Below are positions 25,508-37,397 of a DNA stretch of 64,000 nucleotides, in pieces. The stretch spans positions 62,001-126,000 of the forward strand of contig JAQWIW010000016.1 in NCBI GenBank assembly GCA_029248665.1, read 5' to 3'. Below the pieces are notes generated by a model. The model searched no databases. It worked only from the letters and a program-made list of their open reading frames with translations, and was not told the origin of the DNA. Position numbers and translations under genes: made by a program. The stretch comes from Opitutia bacterium (GTDB lineage: Bacteria; Verrucomicrobiota; Verrucomicrobiia; Opitutales; Coraliomargaritaceae). Positions within the stretch are counted from its first letter, which is position 1, and each line of letters opens with the position of its first letter.

Positions 25508-26524
25508 TTGGCGAAAATTGCACATACAATTTTAAAGTTAGCTTTTTGTATATCTATTTTTTCCATATCCTTATGGGGAAATGATTTCACGTTCACTGTT
25601 GAAAGTTCAAATGATTTAAATGAGTGGGAAACCATTCATACATCAACAGTCACATCTGAAGCGGAAAATACCTTCTACCGAGCATTAATTGAGCCTATAA
25701 ATGCTTCTACATCCGTCCTAGGAAACACAACCTTGACGGTGACACAAACATGGTCACAAGAGACTAATTATTCCCGTACTGCTCATGTTCAAGTGCCAGA
25801 TTCGAATGCTGAAAGCTACCCAGTAATCATATTTCTACATGGTGCGGGCGGAAGCGGAAACAATATGATCAACCAATACAATGATCATTTTAATAGCTTT
25901 ATAAAAGTGGGGATGGATGGTTACCAGAACAAATGGAATATAAAAACTGAACCAACAAAAGCAGACGATATCAGTTTTTTAAAAGCTATAATTGAACAAC
26001 TAAATTCTTATTCAAATGTTGATACTCAACGAATCAGCTTATTAGGTTCGTCTAATGGTGCAGGTTTAGTTTTGAAGGCATTAATTGAATTACCGGAAGA
26101 TACATTTAGTCATGGCATTCATATGGCAACACAGCTAACTGACGATCATTTCAGAGAAAACAAATTTTGGTACAATGAATATCCAAGTGAGGCATACTCC
26201 AATGAAACAGCTCTTCCTTCTAGAAATAAAATAATCAGCTTCCATGGTACTAACGATTCAGTTATTCCCTATGATGGAGGACCCGTTGCTTGGCTAAATA
26301 GAACATTCTATGATGCCCATGATAGCGTTTTTTACTTCGCACAAGCTCTTGGATACCAAGGTAGCATTTTATCTGGCAATGGGCAGGATACGATTAATCC
26401 AGACATCAAAAAATATTCTTATTTAAACCAAAGTGCCATTCACTATAAAGTAATTAATGGCGACCATGGGCTGAGCGGATATAAGAATGATATCGTATCT
26501 ATTATTCTTAGCCATATTGAATAA
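25508..26524 (+). CDS. Secreted alpha/beta-hydrolase, esterase or depolymerase-like
   Basis: The 338-aa protein begins with a signal peptide (start TTG at 25508; no ATG available). Next comes a short module with SSNDLNEWETI and NTFYRALIE, the same pattern as the SxDLxxW...FYR modules in other verrucomicrobial secreted proteins. The hydrolase domain has the oxyanion loop IIFLHGAGGSGNN, the nucleophile elbow GSSNG with Ser182, DSVIPYDGG for the acid region and NGDHGLSG for the catalytic His. This resembles PHB depolymerase- or feruloyl-esterase-like enzymes. The substrate is unknown, and it may act on polysaccharide esters or polyesters. Confidence 0.8.
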   Translation: MAKIAHTILKLAFCISIFSISLWGNDFTFTVESSNDLNEWETIHTSTVTSEAENTFYRALIEPINASTSVLGNTTLTVTQTWSQETNYSRTAHVQVPDSNAESYPVIIFLHGAGGSGNNMINQYNDHFNSFIKVGMDGYQNKWNIKTEPTKADDISFLKAIIEQLNSYSNVDTQRISLLGSSNGAGLVLKALIELPEDTFSHGIHMATQLTDDHFRENKFWYNEYPSEAYSNETALPSRNKIISFHGTNDSVIPYDGGPVAWLNRTFYDAHDSVFYFAQALGYQGSILSGNGQDTINPDIKKYSYLNQSAIHYKVINGDHGLSGYKNDIVSIILSHIE

Positions 26525-26599
26525 TAGCAGCATATTATTCAAAATATTTAATATTTATATATATTTGATTTAAGATACAACGGCATGTAACATACAAAA

Positions 26600-27409
26600 A
26601 TGAAGATCTTTTATTTTATTTTTTTATTCATGCTATGCCATTTATTGTTTTCGGCTAATCTGGATGAACAATTGACACATGATAGTCCTATTGAAATTTC
26701 TTTAACAGATACGAGTGGACTCGACCTAAAATTAAAGCAATTTTTAGATAGCTATTACCAGAAAAACTATCCAGACGATGCAGCAATTAAAGCGATGAAA
26801 AGTATGCAGTATGTTGGCACCTTTGAGATAAATGAAAAAATAAGCCAACTTAAAGTGATCAAAAAGAGACCTAATAAATATAAGTCTTCTGTGAAGGATC
26901 TAGATAATTCCGAACTCATCACGATATTTGACGGTGAAAATCTTAAATTAGGAAAAAAAACTGGCACAGATCCTACAATTAATTGGCAAACTTTAGACAC
27001 GAATGCTCCAGAAAACATTTGGGTTCATTATGATCAAATATTTGACTCCATAATGTTGAATCCTAAAGATCCCAATAAAAAGATTTCGTTAGGAAAAGCT
27101 TACAAGGAAGAAAACCGAGTGATTCAACCCATCATAATCGAGTTAAAAGATAAAATAAAAATCACCAACTTTATCTCAGTACGCGACAATTTAATCAAAA
27201 AATGTCTCTTAGAATTCAATGGCCCAAAAGATCCCAAACTCAATAGCTATTACATCTATTACGAAAATTATGAATTGATTAACGGCATAATGATTCCCAA
27301 AAAAGTCATCACAAAATTTAATGATGGTTCCGTTATAATTAATGAATTTACACAGGTACAATTTAACCTAGGAATCAGTGACTTTTTCTTTAAAGCAATA
27401 TCTTTATAG
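26600..27409 (+). CDS. Exported protein of unknown function
   Basis: The 269-aa protein starts with a strong signal peptide (MKIFYFIFLFMLCHLLFSAN) and then a Lys-rich, beta-type sequence. The pattern of alternating strands (KMQYVGTFEI-like MQYVGTFEINEK, ITIFDGENLKLGKK, YELINGIMIPKKVITKF) recalls the half-barrel fold of LolA or outer-membrane-lipoprotein sorting proteins, where a scaffold binds lipid. This is a fold guess only. It follows the esterase gene by 75 bp on the same strand and converges with menF 10 bp downstream. AT-rich. Confidence 0.7.
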   Translation: MKIFYFIFLFMLCHLLFSANLDEQLTHDSPIEISLTDTSGLDLKLKQFLDSYYQKNYPDDAAIKAMKSMQYVGTFEINEKISQLKVIKKRPNKYKSSVKDLDNSELITIFDGENLKLGKKTGTDPTINWQTLDTNAPENIWVHYDQIFDSIMLNPKDPNKKISLGKAYKEENRVIQPIIIELKDKIKITNFISVRDNLIKKCLLEFNGPKDPKLNSYYIYYENYELINGIMIPKKVITKFNDGSVIINEFTQVQFNLGISDFFFKAISL

Positions 27410-27419
27410 GCTGTATAAA

Positions 27420-28901
27420 TCAGTCTAATAGACTTAACATAGCCGCTTGCTTTAAAAGTATCTCTTCTTTCTCAATCTCAACTTGAGAACCGGATACAAT
27501 ACCTGCACCTGCATATATTTTAATCGCCTTAGCGTCAAATTCAGCTGAGCGAATTCCAACAATCATTTTTCCTTCATTTTGACCGTTAAACCAACCGATC
27601 AATCCTGCATAAAGTCCTCGCTCAAAGCTTTCTAATTTATTAATTCTAGGAACTGCTTGTTCTCTTGGTTGCCCCCCTACTGCTGGCGTCGGGTGTAATT
27701 CAGAAACCACATCGAGAAAATGTACTGCTTGAGCCATCGGAGCAGAAATTTTCGTCTGTAAATGCTGAACATTAGCCAAAGCTAAAAGTCTTGGATTTTC
27801 GTCTGCCTCACCATCAATACCCAATATATTCAGTCTTCTCAAAATCGATTCTTTTACTAAGTTATGCTCACGAAGATTTTTATCACTCGTAAGTAAATTA
27901 GAACCAAGACGTGCATCTTCGATCGCTTTTTTTCCTCTTGAAGAAGAGCCAGCAATTGCTTCTGTCATCAAAATACCATTCTTCACTTGCAGTAAAATTT
28001 CTGGGGAAGCCCCGATGAATGAACGATTGTTTCCATCACTAAAAGAAAAAATATAGCACGCACTGAATCGCTCCCTCAAACGATCTAGAAACTGAATACC
28101 TTGTAATCCAGACTCATTTTTTAAAACTAACTTTTGCGCTAAAACTATTTTTTGATAATGCTGATTTTTAATTTCTGACAAAGCTCCTATCACAGCCTCT
28201 TCAAAAGGCGATACACTGATAACATCTCTCGTGACCTCAACCTCTTTTTGCTCATTAAAGTCAGCAATATTTTGCCTCCCTTCTTCATAATTAAAAAACA
28301 AAAAGTTGATATACTCTTTTTCAATCGCATCGAATAAAGCATCTGTATTTGAATTTTCACTGACTTCAACATTCAAAACTAATCCATACTTTCCTGAATT
28401 GCTGAATACATGCCATCTTGGCAAAAAGATCGTGGCCGGGTGAAAATTCTCCTCTTCATTTAAATCATCTTCAAATGTAAAGGCATTAAAAAAGTGAGGT
28501 CCATAAAAGCCATCCGCTGAATCATTGGGAAAATGACTAATTCGTTTCAGACACGAATCCGAAAAATCTTTCACTGCCTGAAAACGTCCTTTCCCAGAAA
28601 AAGTCGATGAAGCAATGCAGCCATAGGCAAGAACTGAAGAATCATCCGCTGGACGCTCCAGGTAAAAATGCAATTGTTCTTTTAAATCGATTGAATGGAG
28701 CACCCCCAAAGGTGCTAAATAAGTCAAAGGCAGGGATATATTAGCGATTTGAGGACACATAGAGCTCCTAGCCTCTCCAATACATTTAGATAAAAAAGCT
28801 TTTAGGGCTACCTCATCAATAAAATGAGCAATATTTACAGATTGATCTTGCACTAAAATAAAACAAATCGACTCTCTAATTATCGCAAGTGACTTTTTCA
28901 A
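27420..28901 (-). CDS. menF: Isochorismate synthase (menaquinone pathway)
   Basis: Chorismate-binding enzyme that converts chorismate to isochorismate, first step to menaquinone. The 493-aa protein has a divergent N-terminus and a complete C-terminal chorismate-binding domain: KIVLAQKLVLK, SFIGASPEILL, MTEAIAGSSSRG, ELHPTPAVGG, ESFERGLYAGLIGW and IRSAEF. PAVGG with the downstream ERGLYAG distinguishes isochorismate synthases from anthranilate synthase component I. The start seems to be TTG at 28901. It is divergent from the helicase gene with 42 bp between. No other men genes are in the window. Confidence 0.9.
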   Translation of the reverse strand: MKKSLAIIRESICFILVQDQSVNIAHFIDEVALKAFLSKCIGEARSSMCPQIANISLPLTYLAPLGVLHSIDLKEQLHFYLERPADDSSVLAYGCIASSTFSGKGRFQAVKDFSDSCLKRISHFPNDSADGFYGPHFFNAFTFEDDLNEEENFHPATIFLPRWHVFSNSGKYGLVLNVEVSENSNTDALFDAIEKEYINFLFFNYEEGRQNIADFNEQKEVEVTRDVISVSPFEEAVIGALSEIKNQHYQKIVLAQKLVLKNESGLQGIQFLDRLRERFSACYIFSFSDGNNRSFIGASPEILLQVKNGILMTEAIAGSSSRGKKAIEDARLGSNLLTSDKNLREHNLVKESILRRLNILGIDGEADENPRLLALANVQHLQTKISAPMAQAVHFLDVVSELHPTPAVGGQPREQAVPRINKLESFERGLYAGLIGWFNGQNEGKMIVGIRSAEFDAKAIKIYAGAGIVSGSQVEIEKEEILLKQAAMLSLLD

Positions 28902-28943
28902 AGATATTTGTAAAGGATAAGATTAAATAGACTGAAAATTACA

Positions 28944-30920
28944 ATGGATCCTAACTTTTTTCCAATTGATTTTAAAGAAGCTTTAAACGAAGAACAATAT
29001 AAGGCAGTGACCGCAGAGGCTGGTCCATCGTTGGTTTTGGCTGGTGCAGGCTCAGGCAAAACACGTACTTTAACCTATCGAGTGGCTTATTTATTGCATT
29101 CAGGCGTTCAACCCAACGAAATATTACTGCTTACTTTCACCAATAAAGCTGCCAAAGAGATGCTTCAGCGTGTCGAAGATCTCACTAATATACCAAAACA
29201 CAAGCTCTGGGGAGGCACTTTTCATAGTATAGGGCAAAGAATTTTGCGCTTACACGGTGAAGCCATAGGGCTAAAAAGGCATTATAACATTATAGATGAA
29301 AGTGAAGCTGAAGATTTATTAAAAAACTCCATCCAAGCTGTTGATCCAAAATTCATAAAAACTAAGGACAATCCTAAAGCTAAAGTCATCTCCAATATAA
29401 TCAGCTATGCAAGAAACACACAAACGGAGATTTCTTCAGTTGCTGAAGATCGCTTTCCTCTCATAACGGATATTGGCTCAAAAATTGCACACTTTTACCA
29501 AGATTACAAAGAATCTAAATTGAAACAACAAGTCACTGATTATGACGATTTGCTCGAACTTTTATTAAAGCTTTTTCGGGAAAACCCAGATGTCGCTTCT
29601 ATATATCAAAATCGTTTCAAGCATATACTTGTTGATGAATTCCAAGATACGAATCGCCTACAATCCGATATAGTCGATGCCATTGCTATCCATCACCAAG
29701 TCATGGCCGTTGGCGATGACGCACAATGTATTTATACTTGGCGTGGTGCAAATCACGAAAATATCATGGGCTTTTCTGAAAGGCATCCAAATACGGCTAT
29801 TCATAAAATTGAGACCAATTATAGAAGCACCCCACAAATTCTTGATTTTGCCAATGCGGTATTAAATGCCCAGCCCAGAGGCATGCATTTTTCTAAAGAG
29901 TTAAAAGCAATTAAACCTTCAGGGCAATTACCCTACTTTGTTCCTTTAATGGATGGCCCCAACCAAGCACAATTTATACTCAAAAGAATCCGTGGCTTGC
30001 TCGAAGAAGGCTACCACTACTCTGATATGGCGATACTCTATCGAGCACACTACCAATCCATGGATATTCAAATGGAACTCAGTCGCCAAAACATAGATTA
30101 CCAAATCACCAGCGGTGTTCGTTTTTTTGAGCAAGCACACATAAAAGACTTAGTTTCTCAGATACGATTTGCCTCGAATCCTGCAGATGTATCAGCCTTT
30201 AAAAGATTCACTTGTTTATTACCGAAAGTTGGCCCTAAAACTGCGGAAAAGTTACATGCACTTACCCATGTTTATGCTGAGAAAAATAAGCTGAATTTCT
30301 GCAATGCTTTAAAATCTGAAACTATTTTCAAAAAAGTCCCTAAATTTGCTCAAGAAGAATGGGAATCCTTAACCGCTACCCTAGTCGAACTCACTCAAGC
30401 CCTTGAAGATAAATCACCCGAAGGCATTGTTGAATTAGCTGTAGAAGGATGGTATAGTAGCTTTATACGGGAAATTTACCCTAATTGGCACGAGCGTGAA
30501 GAAGATCTCGTTAGCTTAATTGGCTTTGCTTCACGCTTTGATACCCTAGAAGAATTACTCGCCCAATTAGTCTTATTGTCCTCAGAGCTTTCCAACCGAT
30601 CTGAAAACGATAATAAACACTGCTTACGCCTCACCACCGTACACCAAGCCAAGGGACTTGAATTTCCCATTGTCTTTATCATCGGTCTTGCTGACGGCCT
30701 CTTCCCTTTGAAACGAACCATTGACGAAGGAGATTTAGAAGAAGCGCGACGTTTATTCTATGTAGCAGCCACACGAGCGAAAGAAGAGCTTTATCTTTGT
30801 TATCCCATGCTCAACAATCTAGGCAACAACGTCATGCGAATGAACCCAAGTCGCTTTGTTCAGGAAATTGACCCTTCTCTTTTTCAAACATTGAAAATTG
30901 CACCCAACCGTCGCTGGTGA
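28944..30920 (+). CDS. UvrD/PcrA-type ATP-dependent DNA helicase
   Basis: Superfamily 1A 3'-5' helicase, 658 aa, a little shorter than PcrA or UvrD. Motifs run in order: Q motif NEEQYKAV, Walker A AGAGSGKT (about residues 34-41), Ia [69 protein letters not shown] and [17 protein letters not shown]. The likely role is in repair or replication restart. The short C-terminus lacks the long UvrD tail. It is not adjacent to any recombination partner. Confidence 0.92.
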   Translation: MDPNFFPIDFKEALNEEQYKAVTAEAGPSLVLAGAGSGKTRTLTYRVAYLLHSGVQPNEILLLTFTNKAAKEMLQRVEDLTNIPKHKLWGGTFHSIGQRILRLHGEAIGLKRHYNIIDESEAEDLLKNSIQAVDPKFIKTKDNPKAKVISNIISYARNTQTEISSVAEDRFPLITDIGSKIAHFYQDYKESKLKQQVTDYDDLLELLLKLFRENPDVASIYQNRFKHILVDEFQDTNRLQSDIVDAIAIHHQVMAVGDDAQCIYTWRGANHENIMGFSERHPNTAIHKIETNYRSTPQILDFANAVLNAQPRGMHFSKELKAIKPSGQLPYFVPLMDGPNQAQFILKRIRGLLEEGYHYSDMAILYRAHYQSMDIQMELSRQNIDYQITSGVRFFEQAHIKDLVSQIRFASNPADVSAFKRFTCLLPKVGPKTAEKLHALTHVYAEKNKLNFCNALKSETIFKKVPKFAQEEWESLTATLVELTQALEDKSPEGIVELAVEGWYSSFIREIYPNWHEREEDLVSLIGFASRFDTLEELLAQLVLLSSELSNRSENDNKHCLRLTTVHQAKGLEFPIVFIIGLADGLFPLKRTIDEGDLEEARRLFYVAATRAKEELYLCYPMLNNLGNNVMRMNPSRFVQEIDPSLFQTLKIAPNRRW

Positions 30921-30992
30921 TTTGTTAATAAAATCTTCAATGATTTATAAAAAAAGATTTCCTTAAAAAAAAAATTCTCTTAAACATACAAC

Positions 30993-33900
30993 ATGCATCC
31001 AGTCTTAATCCAAGGAACATCCGCTCTCTCTAATTTTAGGCTCAATCAACTGACAGAATCTTTTTCTAAAGCACGAAGCAACCTTGAGACTATTCGCATT
31101 AAAGCAGAGTTTATTTACATCCTGCAAACCAATCAGGCATTGGATGAAGCAAGCTTAAATCAGAGCTACAAACTGTTGTCTGCCGAAAATTTATTTGAGC
31201 AATCGGGCGGATTTTTTGTGACACCGAGGAAAGCCACCTGCTCACCTTGGTCTTCTAAAGCCACTGATATATTTAAAAACTGCGGGATACATTCCATTCA
31301 GCGTGTTGAAAAAGGCATCTACTATACTATCACGCGTGCCGATAATTCGATTCTCCCAGTGAGTGAACTCGGTGATGAAGCAAAGCTTCTCCACGACCCT
31401 ATGACAGAAGGCATCTACACTGATCTCAATGATTTCTTTGATGCACCAGAGCCGACTAGCTACAAAACAATTAACCTTTTAGAAAACGGCATACAAGCAC
31501 TTGAAAAAGCCAATATTGAATGGGGCTTAGCCATGAGCCAAGCTGAGATTCAATACCTTGCCGATGCCTATACCTCCATCCAACGAAATCCTACTGACGT
31601 GGAACTCGTTATGTTCTCTCAAGTGAATTCTGAACATTGTAGGCACAAAATTTTCAATGCTGATTGGATTGTCGATGGCCAACCAAGCCAACAATCGCTC
31701 TTTCAAATGATTCGCAACACCTATAAACTTAATCCAGAAGGTGTATGCGTAGCTTATTCCGATAACTCAGGCGTCTTGCTCGGGAAATCAGGACAATGGT
31801 GGGAAGTCACTCAAGATGATTCAAAACATTACAGAAACACCGATACCCGTTTAGATTTATTATGTAAGGTTGAAACACACAACCATCCGACTGCAATCTC
31901 CCCATTTCCTGGAGCGGCCACTGGCGTTGGCGGAGAAATTCGCGATGAAGGAGCCACAGGAATTGGTGGTCGGTCCAAAGCAGGACTATCTGCCTTCATG
32001 GTATCTCATCTTAAAATCGATTCACTCAAACAAGGATGGGAAACCCAAAATGAAACTCACCCAAAACGCTTAGCGACTCCATTACAAATAATGCTTGAAG
32101 CCCCTATCGGTGGTGCCGCTTTTGGTAATGAATTTGGTCGCCCACAACTCACTGGTCTTTTTCGTACTCTAGAAATTGAACATTCAGGAGAATACAGAGG
32201 TTACCACAAGCCCATCATGGCAGCAGGTGGCATGGGAAATCTCAAAGAAGAGCACGTCCACAAAAAGCCCATTCCTCCAAAAGCCAAAATTATTCAAATC
32301 GGTGGTCCTGCGATGAAAATTGGACTCGGTGGCGGTGCAGCATCATCAATCGGTGCTGGTTCACAATCCGAAGATTTAGATTTTGATTCCGTTCAAAGAG
32401 ATAATCCAGAAATGGAACGCCGCTGCCAACAAGTCATCGATCACTGCATCGCCCTAGGTGCAAACAATCCAATTTTATCCATTCATGATATTGGAGCCGG
32501 TGGACTATCCAATGGTTTGCCCGAACTTGTAGAAGCAACTGGCGGACGTTTTAATTTAAGAAAAATCCACAACCAAGATTTTTCGATGAGCCCAATGGAA
32601 ATTTGGTGTAATGAGGCACAAGAGCGATATGTACTCGCTATCTCAGCAGAGGATGAAGGAATTTTTTCTCAAATTTGCGAAAGAGAACGTTGCCCGTTTG
32701 CCATAGTTGGAGAAGCCACAGACGACCACAAATTAACCTTGGTCGACTCACACTTTGAAAACAAGCCGATCGATATTGATATGGATATTTTGCTTGGTAA
32801 GACCCCAAAAATGCTCCGTGATTGCACACGTAAAACACCTGAGACTTCAGAGATCGATTATTCAAAAATTAACTTATCTGAATCCATCAATCGCCTGCTC
32901 CGATTTCCGGCAATAGCCAACAAATCCTTTCTTGTCACCATAGCTGACCGCACCATTACTGGGACAGTAAGCCGTGATCAAATGGTCGGTCCTTGGCAGA
33001 CTCCTCTCGCTGATGTTGCAGTAACCGCAACAACAATGGCATCTTATACCGGCGAAGCCATGGCCATGGGTGAACGAACTCCCATTGCCTTATTAAACGC
33101 ACCTGCTTCTGGACGAATGGCCATCGGCGAATGTTTAACCAATATGGCCGCAAGCTATATTGGCTCCATAGAGTCAATTAAACTATCGGCTAATTGGATG
33201 GTCGCTGCCGGTGAAGATGGCGAAGATGCCAATCTTTACGATACCGTTACCGCTGTAGGAATGGAGCTTTGTCCCGCTTTAGGAATTTGTATCCCGGTTG
33301 GCAAAGACTCTATGTCTATGCGTACGACTTGGAACAACCCAAAGAATGAAACCATCAAACAAGTTTCCCCTTTAAGCTTACTCGTCACTGGTTTCTCAAC
33401 CGTTGAAGATGTCCGCAAAACTTTAACCCCAGATTTCAAACAAGATAATAGCACACTTATATTATTAGATATTGGCGAAGGTAAAAACCGCATGGGTGCG
33501 AGTTGCTTAGCACAATGCTTTGATCAAGTAGGTAGTACAGCACCTGATTTAGATAACCCTGAATTGTTTAAGCAGTTTTTTGCCTGCATCCAATCACTTA
33601 TCGCTAAGGATTTAATTCTATCCTACCATGATCGATCAGATGGTGGCTTATATGTAACAGTCACAGAAATGGCCATTGCAGGTCGTAAAGGCTACGACTT
33701 AACACTAGACACTTTACTCAAAGAAAATGCCTCCGATTCATCTATCTATGAAGCCCTTTTCAATGAAGAACTCGGAGCCGTACTTGAAATTGATACAGAG
33801 CGATTGGCTGAATTTGAAGCGGTCATAGAGTCCTACAAACTGGGTGCCATCTGCCACACTGTTGGAAAAACTAAACTCGAAACCAATGGATCTATCAGCA

Positions 33901-34880
33901 AGCAATCAGAAATAATTTATGAAAATTCAATCACAGAATTGAATCGAGCATGGAGTGAATTGAGCTACACCATGCAAAGCCTAAGAGATAATTCAGATTG
34001 TGCCAAAGAAGCCTACGATTTGCTCCTCGATGAATCTGATAAAGGTATCATTATTAATCCAAGCTTTGATCCTAACCAAGTGCCCAATATCTCAAAAGGC
34101 ACTCAACCGAAAATTGCGATTTTCCGTGAGCAAGGAATCAACGGACAAAATGAAATGGCCTACGCCTTTCATAGAGCAGGCTTTAATTCGGTCGATGTAC
34201 ATATGACTGATTTACTTGAAGGACGTTTTCAACTCAATGACTTCGAAGCACTTGTTGCTTGTGGAGGATTTTCTTATGGAGATGTACTCGGCGCAGGAAG
34301 TGGCTGGGCCAAATGCATTCTTTACAACCCATCTATCAAAGAACAATTCCAGAGCTTCTTTGCTGATTCCGATACCTTAGCTCTCGGAGTCTGTAATGGT
34401 TGCCAAATGCTTTCTCAATTAAAATCCATCATACCAGGTGCCGACCCTTGGCCTTACTTTGTTCGCAATAAATCAGAACAATTTGAAGCACGCTTATCTA
34501 ATATTTCTGTACTCAAATCGCCCAGTATCTTTTTACAAGGCATGGAAAACAGCTTATTGCCGATACCTGTAGCTCATGGCGAAGGCCGGACAGATTTCTC
34601 AAAAACAGGAAATTTAGAACAATGCTCTAAAAATAACCTAGTCGGGATGCGTTATATAGATTCACAGGCTCAGCCTAGTGAAGTTTATCCGATTAATCCA
34701 AATGGCTCCGAACAAGGCAATACTTGCTTCACTACGCCAGATGGACGAGTCACCATTATGATGCCTCACCCAGAACGATGCTTCCGTTCAGTTCAATTGA
34801 GCTACGGCACCCAATACTTCACTGGTGAAAACGGACCTTGGATGCGTCTCTTTGAGAATGCTCGTTCGGTATTTCAGTAA
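30993..34880 (+). CDS. purL: Phosphoribosylformylglycinamidine synthase (large, fused PurL)
   Basis: ATP-dependent enzyme of purine synthesis that converts FGAR to FGAM using glutamine. The 1295-aa single-chain form equals the length of the E. coli enzyme, in contrast to the three-subunit PurSLQ system. The central synthase domain shows [20 protein letters not shown]-type family sequence and [14 protein letters not shown]. The C-terminal glutaminase has Cys1134 in [10 protein letters not shown] and the His in MMPHPERCF. The last 62 bp overlap the 3' end of a gene on the opposite strand. It stands alone with no other pur genes nearby. Confidence 0.97.
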   Translation: MHPVLIQGTSALSNFRLNQLTESFSKARSNLETIRIKAEFIYILQTNQALDEASLNQSYKLLSAENLFEQSGGFFVTPRKATCSPWSSKATDIFKNCGIHSIQRVEKGIYYTITRADNSILPVSELGDEAKLLHDPMTEGIYTDLNDFFDAPEPTSYKTINLLENGIQALEKANIEWGLAMSQAEIQYLADAYTSIQRNPTDVELVMFSQVNSEHCRHKIFNADWIVDGQPSQQSLFQMIRNTYKLNPEGVCVAYSDNSGVLLGKSGQWWEVTQDDSKHYRNTDTRLDLLCKVETHNHPTAISPFPGAATGVGGEIRDEGATGIGGRSKAGLSAFMVSHLKIDSLKQGWETQNETHPKRLATPLQIMLEAPIGGAAFGNEFGRPQLTGLFRTLEIEHSGEYRGYHKPIMAAGGMGNLKEEHVHKKPIPPKAKIIQIGGPAMKIGLGGGAASSIGAGSQSEDLDFDSVQRDNPEMERRCQQVIDHCIALGANNPILSIHDIGAGGLSNGLPELVEATGGRFNLRKIHNQDFSMSPMEIWCNEAQERYVLAISAEDEGIFSQICERERCPFAIVGEATDDHKLTLVDSHFENKPIDIDMDILLGKTPKMLRDCTRKTPETSEIDYSKINLSESINRLLRFPAIANKSFLVTIADRTITGTVSRDQMVGPWQTPLADVAVTATTMASYTGEAMAMGERTPIALLNAPASGRMAIGECLTNMAASYIGSIESIKLSANWMVAAGEDGEDANLYDTVTAVGMELCPALGICIPVGKDSMSMRTTWNNPKNETIKQVSPLSLLVTGFSTVEDVRKTLTPDFKQDNSTLILLDIGEGKNRMGASCLAQCFDQVGSTAPDLDNPELFKQFFACIQSLIAKDLILSYHDRSDGGLYVTVTEMAIAGRKGYDLTLDTLLKENASDSSIYEALFNEELGAVLEIDTERLAEFEAVIESYKLGAICHTVGKTKLETNGSISKQSEIIYENSITELNRAWSELSYTMQSLRDNSDCAKEAYDLLLDESDKGIIINPSFDPNQVPNISKGTQPKIAIFREQGINGQNEMAYAFHRAGFNSVDVHMTDLLEGRFQLNDFEALVACGGFSYGDVLGAGSGWAKCILYNPSIKEQFQSFFADSDTLALGVCNGCQMLSQLKSIIPGADPWPYFVRNKSEQFEARLSNISVLKSPSIFLQGMENSLLPIPVAHGEGRTDFSKTGNLEQCSKNNLVGMRYIDSQAQPSEVYPINPNGSEQGNTCFTTPDGRVTIMMPHPERCFRSVQLSYGTQYFTGENGPWMRLFENARSVFQ

Positions 34881-36072
34881 TTCTAGAAAATTGCTTAATC
34901 AATAAGCCATAAATTCCCTGGATAAAAGCATTGCGATTTGGACTGCGGGCTGGTTTTGGAAGTAAATGATTCAAGTAGCTCGCACTTGAATGTGGTTTAT
35001 CCCCTACCCACCAATTTAACCAAAGTGCTTCTGTATCAATTAATTTTTCTGCCTCTATTAAAGGTAATATCGCATCGATCATAATTGTGTGAAAACGCGT
35101 CTCTCCCACAAAATTATGAAAAATGTCTGATTGAAATATCTTCTTGATCCTTTGAATCTTTTGACTTCGTCTGTGCCCACAAATCAAATCCTTTGAATCA
35201 AAATCTTCGAACAATTTGATCTGTTTGATGATTTCTTTTGGCCAATTGGGTTCTTTCTTCAATAAGCTGGTATATTGCCCCAATCGATGCCTTGGCTGAT
35301 TCGCTGGACGAATACCTGCAAGCTTCCAATCTTCTTTTTGGCTTTGGTACAATACTTCAACAGATGGATGCCAATTGGCCAATGAATACTGTAAGCCAAT
35401 ATTCGACATGGCTAAACGATTACGACTATATCCTAAAACCTCCAAAAGCATTACATGACAAACTTCATTCCAGGAACTGTGCTCCAGTCGCTTCTTCGCA
35501 AACTTTACTTTTCGATGAAATCGTACTTTAGCCTCCGAGTATAATAATTCAATTCTTTCCGATTCGCTTAAGTTTTCTGTTAAATATTTGAAATCAAAAA
35601 CATTCTTTTTCTCAAAAGTGAGTAATGCTTGTTCAATTGCGTAACTTTCTAAATCCATATTCAAATAAGGTAACAAAGTAAGGGTTTCTAAACCTTGTGT
35701 TGAATTTAGGAAATACGGTCTATGCATGGCTTCATCTTCTCTGTTCTTTTGAATCAATACTACATGCAAAATGACGGAATCAAAAAAAGGATTTTCATGG
35801 TGCTTATGATGAAACCACTCCATTGGCTCAAAATGAATCTCTACAGACCCTACTAAAATTGTTTCATCAATTTTCAATACGGCTTCCAAAAAATCAGGAC
35901 CCTCATTGTAGTTCCATCGACCCGGATTCAAGACGAACACCGTTTTACCTGATTGGGTACGCAAGCAACTATGATTAAAATCTCCATTAAACCAAATATA
36001 TTGGAGCACTGATTCGGGAACTGAATAGCTACCATAGAGTCCTTGCATCTCAAATAGATGACAATTATTCAC
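34819..36072 (-). CDS. DUF2851 family protein
   Basis: A 417-aa member of the DUF2851 family, common in Bacteroidota and Verrucomicrobiota. The family core is seen: [43 protein letters not shown] and [17 protein letters not shown], with acidic and His residues arranged in a way that hints at a nuclease-like fold, although function is undetermined. The start is GTG at 36072, or ATG at 36048. Its last 62 bp overlap the purL 3' end in antisense. Upstream, 20 bp away, is the NYN nuclease gene, so the two may form an operon. Confidence 0.85.
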   Translation of the reverse strand: MNNCHLFEMQGLYGSYSVPESVLQYIWFNGDFNHSCLRTQSGKTVFVLNPGRWNYNEGPDFLEAVLKIDETILVGSVEIHFEPMEWFHHKHHENPFFDSVILHVVLIQKNREDEAMHRPYFLNSTQGLETLTLLPYLNMDLESYAIEQALLTFEKKNVFDFKYLTENLSESERIELLYSEAKVRFHRKVKFAKKRLEHSSWNEVCHVMLLEVLGYSRNRLAMSNIGLQYSLANWHPSVEVLYQSQKEDWKLAGIRPANQPRHRLGQYTSLLKKEPNWPKEIIKQIKLFEDFDSKDLICGHRRSQKIQRIKKIFQSDIFHNFVGETRFHTIMIDAILPLIEAEKLIDTEALWLNWWVGDKPHSSASYLNHLLPKPARSPNRNAFIQGIYGLLIKQFSRITEIPNEHSQRDASKVRFHQ

Positions 36073-36092
36073 GCTATATAGAATAGCAAATA

Positions 36093-36584
36093 CTAAGAAT
36101 CTAGGTCAATATTTATTCGGTTTTCTAAAGTTTTGTCTTTAGGGCTCGAATTAATATTTCGCATCTCGTTCAATCGTTTATTCGATGATCGTATCCAATC
36201 AAAGAGATCCTTGGGCCTTAGGGCAGCGGCTCCATTTGAGCGTGTTGCCTCCCGTACTAAATTGTCATTACTGACCACACTAACCTGCTCCTTATTTTTT
36301 ATCCTTACTAAAATTCGTTCAATCACCCCATCGGCTGTAAGTGATTTTGGGGCAAAAACAAATTCAAATGTTTTATCACGAAAAGGATACTCAACTTCTA
36401 CCGCATTATTACTACTATCAAAGATGATGATAATGTGAACATCTTCAACTGAATGGATTGCTTGTACCATTTCAGCCAAGGATTCTCGGGCTCTTAATTT
36501 ATTATTGGGCATGAGATGCTTTAAAGCATCGGAAGCATAAATAATATTATAACCATCGAGTAAAATATATCGCTTAACTGACAC
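36093..36584 (-). CDS. NYN (YacP-like) domain protein, predicted RNase
   Basis: PIN-like NYN-domain protein of about 163 aa, related to YacP/Rae1 that cleaves mRNA on ribosomes in Firmicutes. Acidic residues that would hold Mg are visible: ILLDGYNIIYA at the start, IIIFDSSNNA, SADGVIERIL-like TADGVIERILVRI and VVSNDNLVREA. I use a GTG start at 36584 because it opens directly onto the domain; a TTG at 36620 would add 12 residues. It lies just upstream of the DUF2851 gene. Confidence 0.8.
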   Translation of the reverse strand: MSVKRYILLDGYNIIYASDALKHLMPNNKLRARESLAEMVQAIHSVEDVHIIIIFDSSNNAVEVEYPFRDKTFEFVFAPKSLTADGVIERILVRIKNKEQVSVVSNDNLVREATRSNGAAALRPKDLFDWIRSSNKRLNEMRNINSSPKDKTLENRINIDLDS

Positions 36585-36660
36585 GCTATTTAAATAAGTA
36601 CTAGAGCCTGTTTGAGGCAACGTATTTTACAGAAAAAATTCCCTGTAGATTATAATACGC

Positions 36661-37395
36661 TTATTTCATTAAGGCATTAAAACTTTTAGGAAGTGCTGAT
36701 TTTGCCTTAAATTCGTGTTGTCTGCCATTATATTTATATGAGACGCTTGTGCTTTCTGAATGCAAAAACAAACGGTCGATTTCTAAGCTTTGTTTAATCT
36801 GTCGATTGAACTTAAAATCACCGTAGGTCTGGTCGCCAATTATCGGTAGTCGATTATCGCTACAATGGATTCTCAATTGATGAGTTCTGCCAGTTACTGG
36901 CTCCAATTTCAAACAACTCAATTGAGGATTTTTAGAAGATTTGCTTTCTACTTTATAAAGCGTTTTGGCTAACTTTGTCGGTGCTTTATGTTTTGATGCA
37001 TAGCTTGATGACTTAAGTTTTTGATTCCATTGTCCCGACGTATTTCGAGGACAGCCCTTCACGATAGCGTAATAGATTTTTTTGATCGTATGCTTTTCAA
37101 ATGCTACACGAATCGCATCTCTAATTGTTTCATTTAATGCGAGAAGAATGACTCCTGAAGTTGGTGAATCCAATCGATTCAGTAGCCAGGCTTTCACATC
37201 CTTACCGTGTTCATCCTTCCAAGAATAAGACTCTTCGTTAAAATCATACTTTGCATCTAACAACGCCGGCTTCTTGTCTTTCTCACGATTCGGGTGTGAT
37301 AACACACCCACTCCTTTTTCTAATGCGACTAGCCCGTGTTTATTATGATTTAAAATCGAGACTGATTGATTGAGCGGTAGCTTTAAAATATTCAT
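36661..37395 (-). CDS. RluA-family pseudouridine synthase
   Basis: RNA pseudouridine synthase, 244 aa, catalytic domain only with no S4 domain. The catalytic Asp is in LLNRLDSPTSGVILLAL, followed by the family segments YYAIVKGCP and LEPVTGRTHQLRIHCSDNRLPIIGDQTYG. The N-terminal proline-type motif before NKHGLVALEKGVGVLSHP is as in RluA/RluC relatives. The target uridine cannot be told from sequence. It follows the TonB-like gene, separated by only two bases. Confidence 0.9.
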   Translation of the reverse strand: MNILKLPLNQSVSILNHNKHGLVALEKGVGVLSHPNREKDKKPALLDAKYDFNEESYSWKDEHGKDVKAWLLNRLDSPTSGVILLALNETIRDAIRVAFEKHTIKKIYYAIVKGCPRNTSGQWNQKLKSSSYASKHKAPTKLAKTLYKVESKSSKNPQLSCLKLEPVTGRTHQLRIHCSDNRLPIIGDQTYGDFKFNRQIKQSLEIDRLFLHSESTSVSYKYNGRQHEFKAKSALPKSFNALMK

Positions 37396-37397
37396 AA

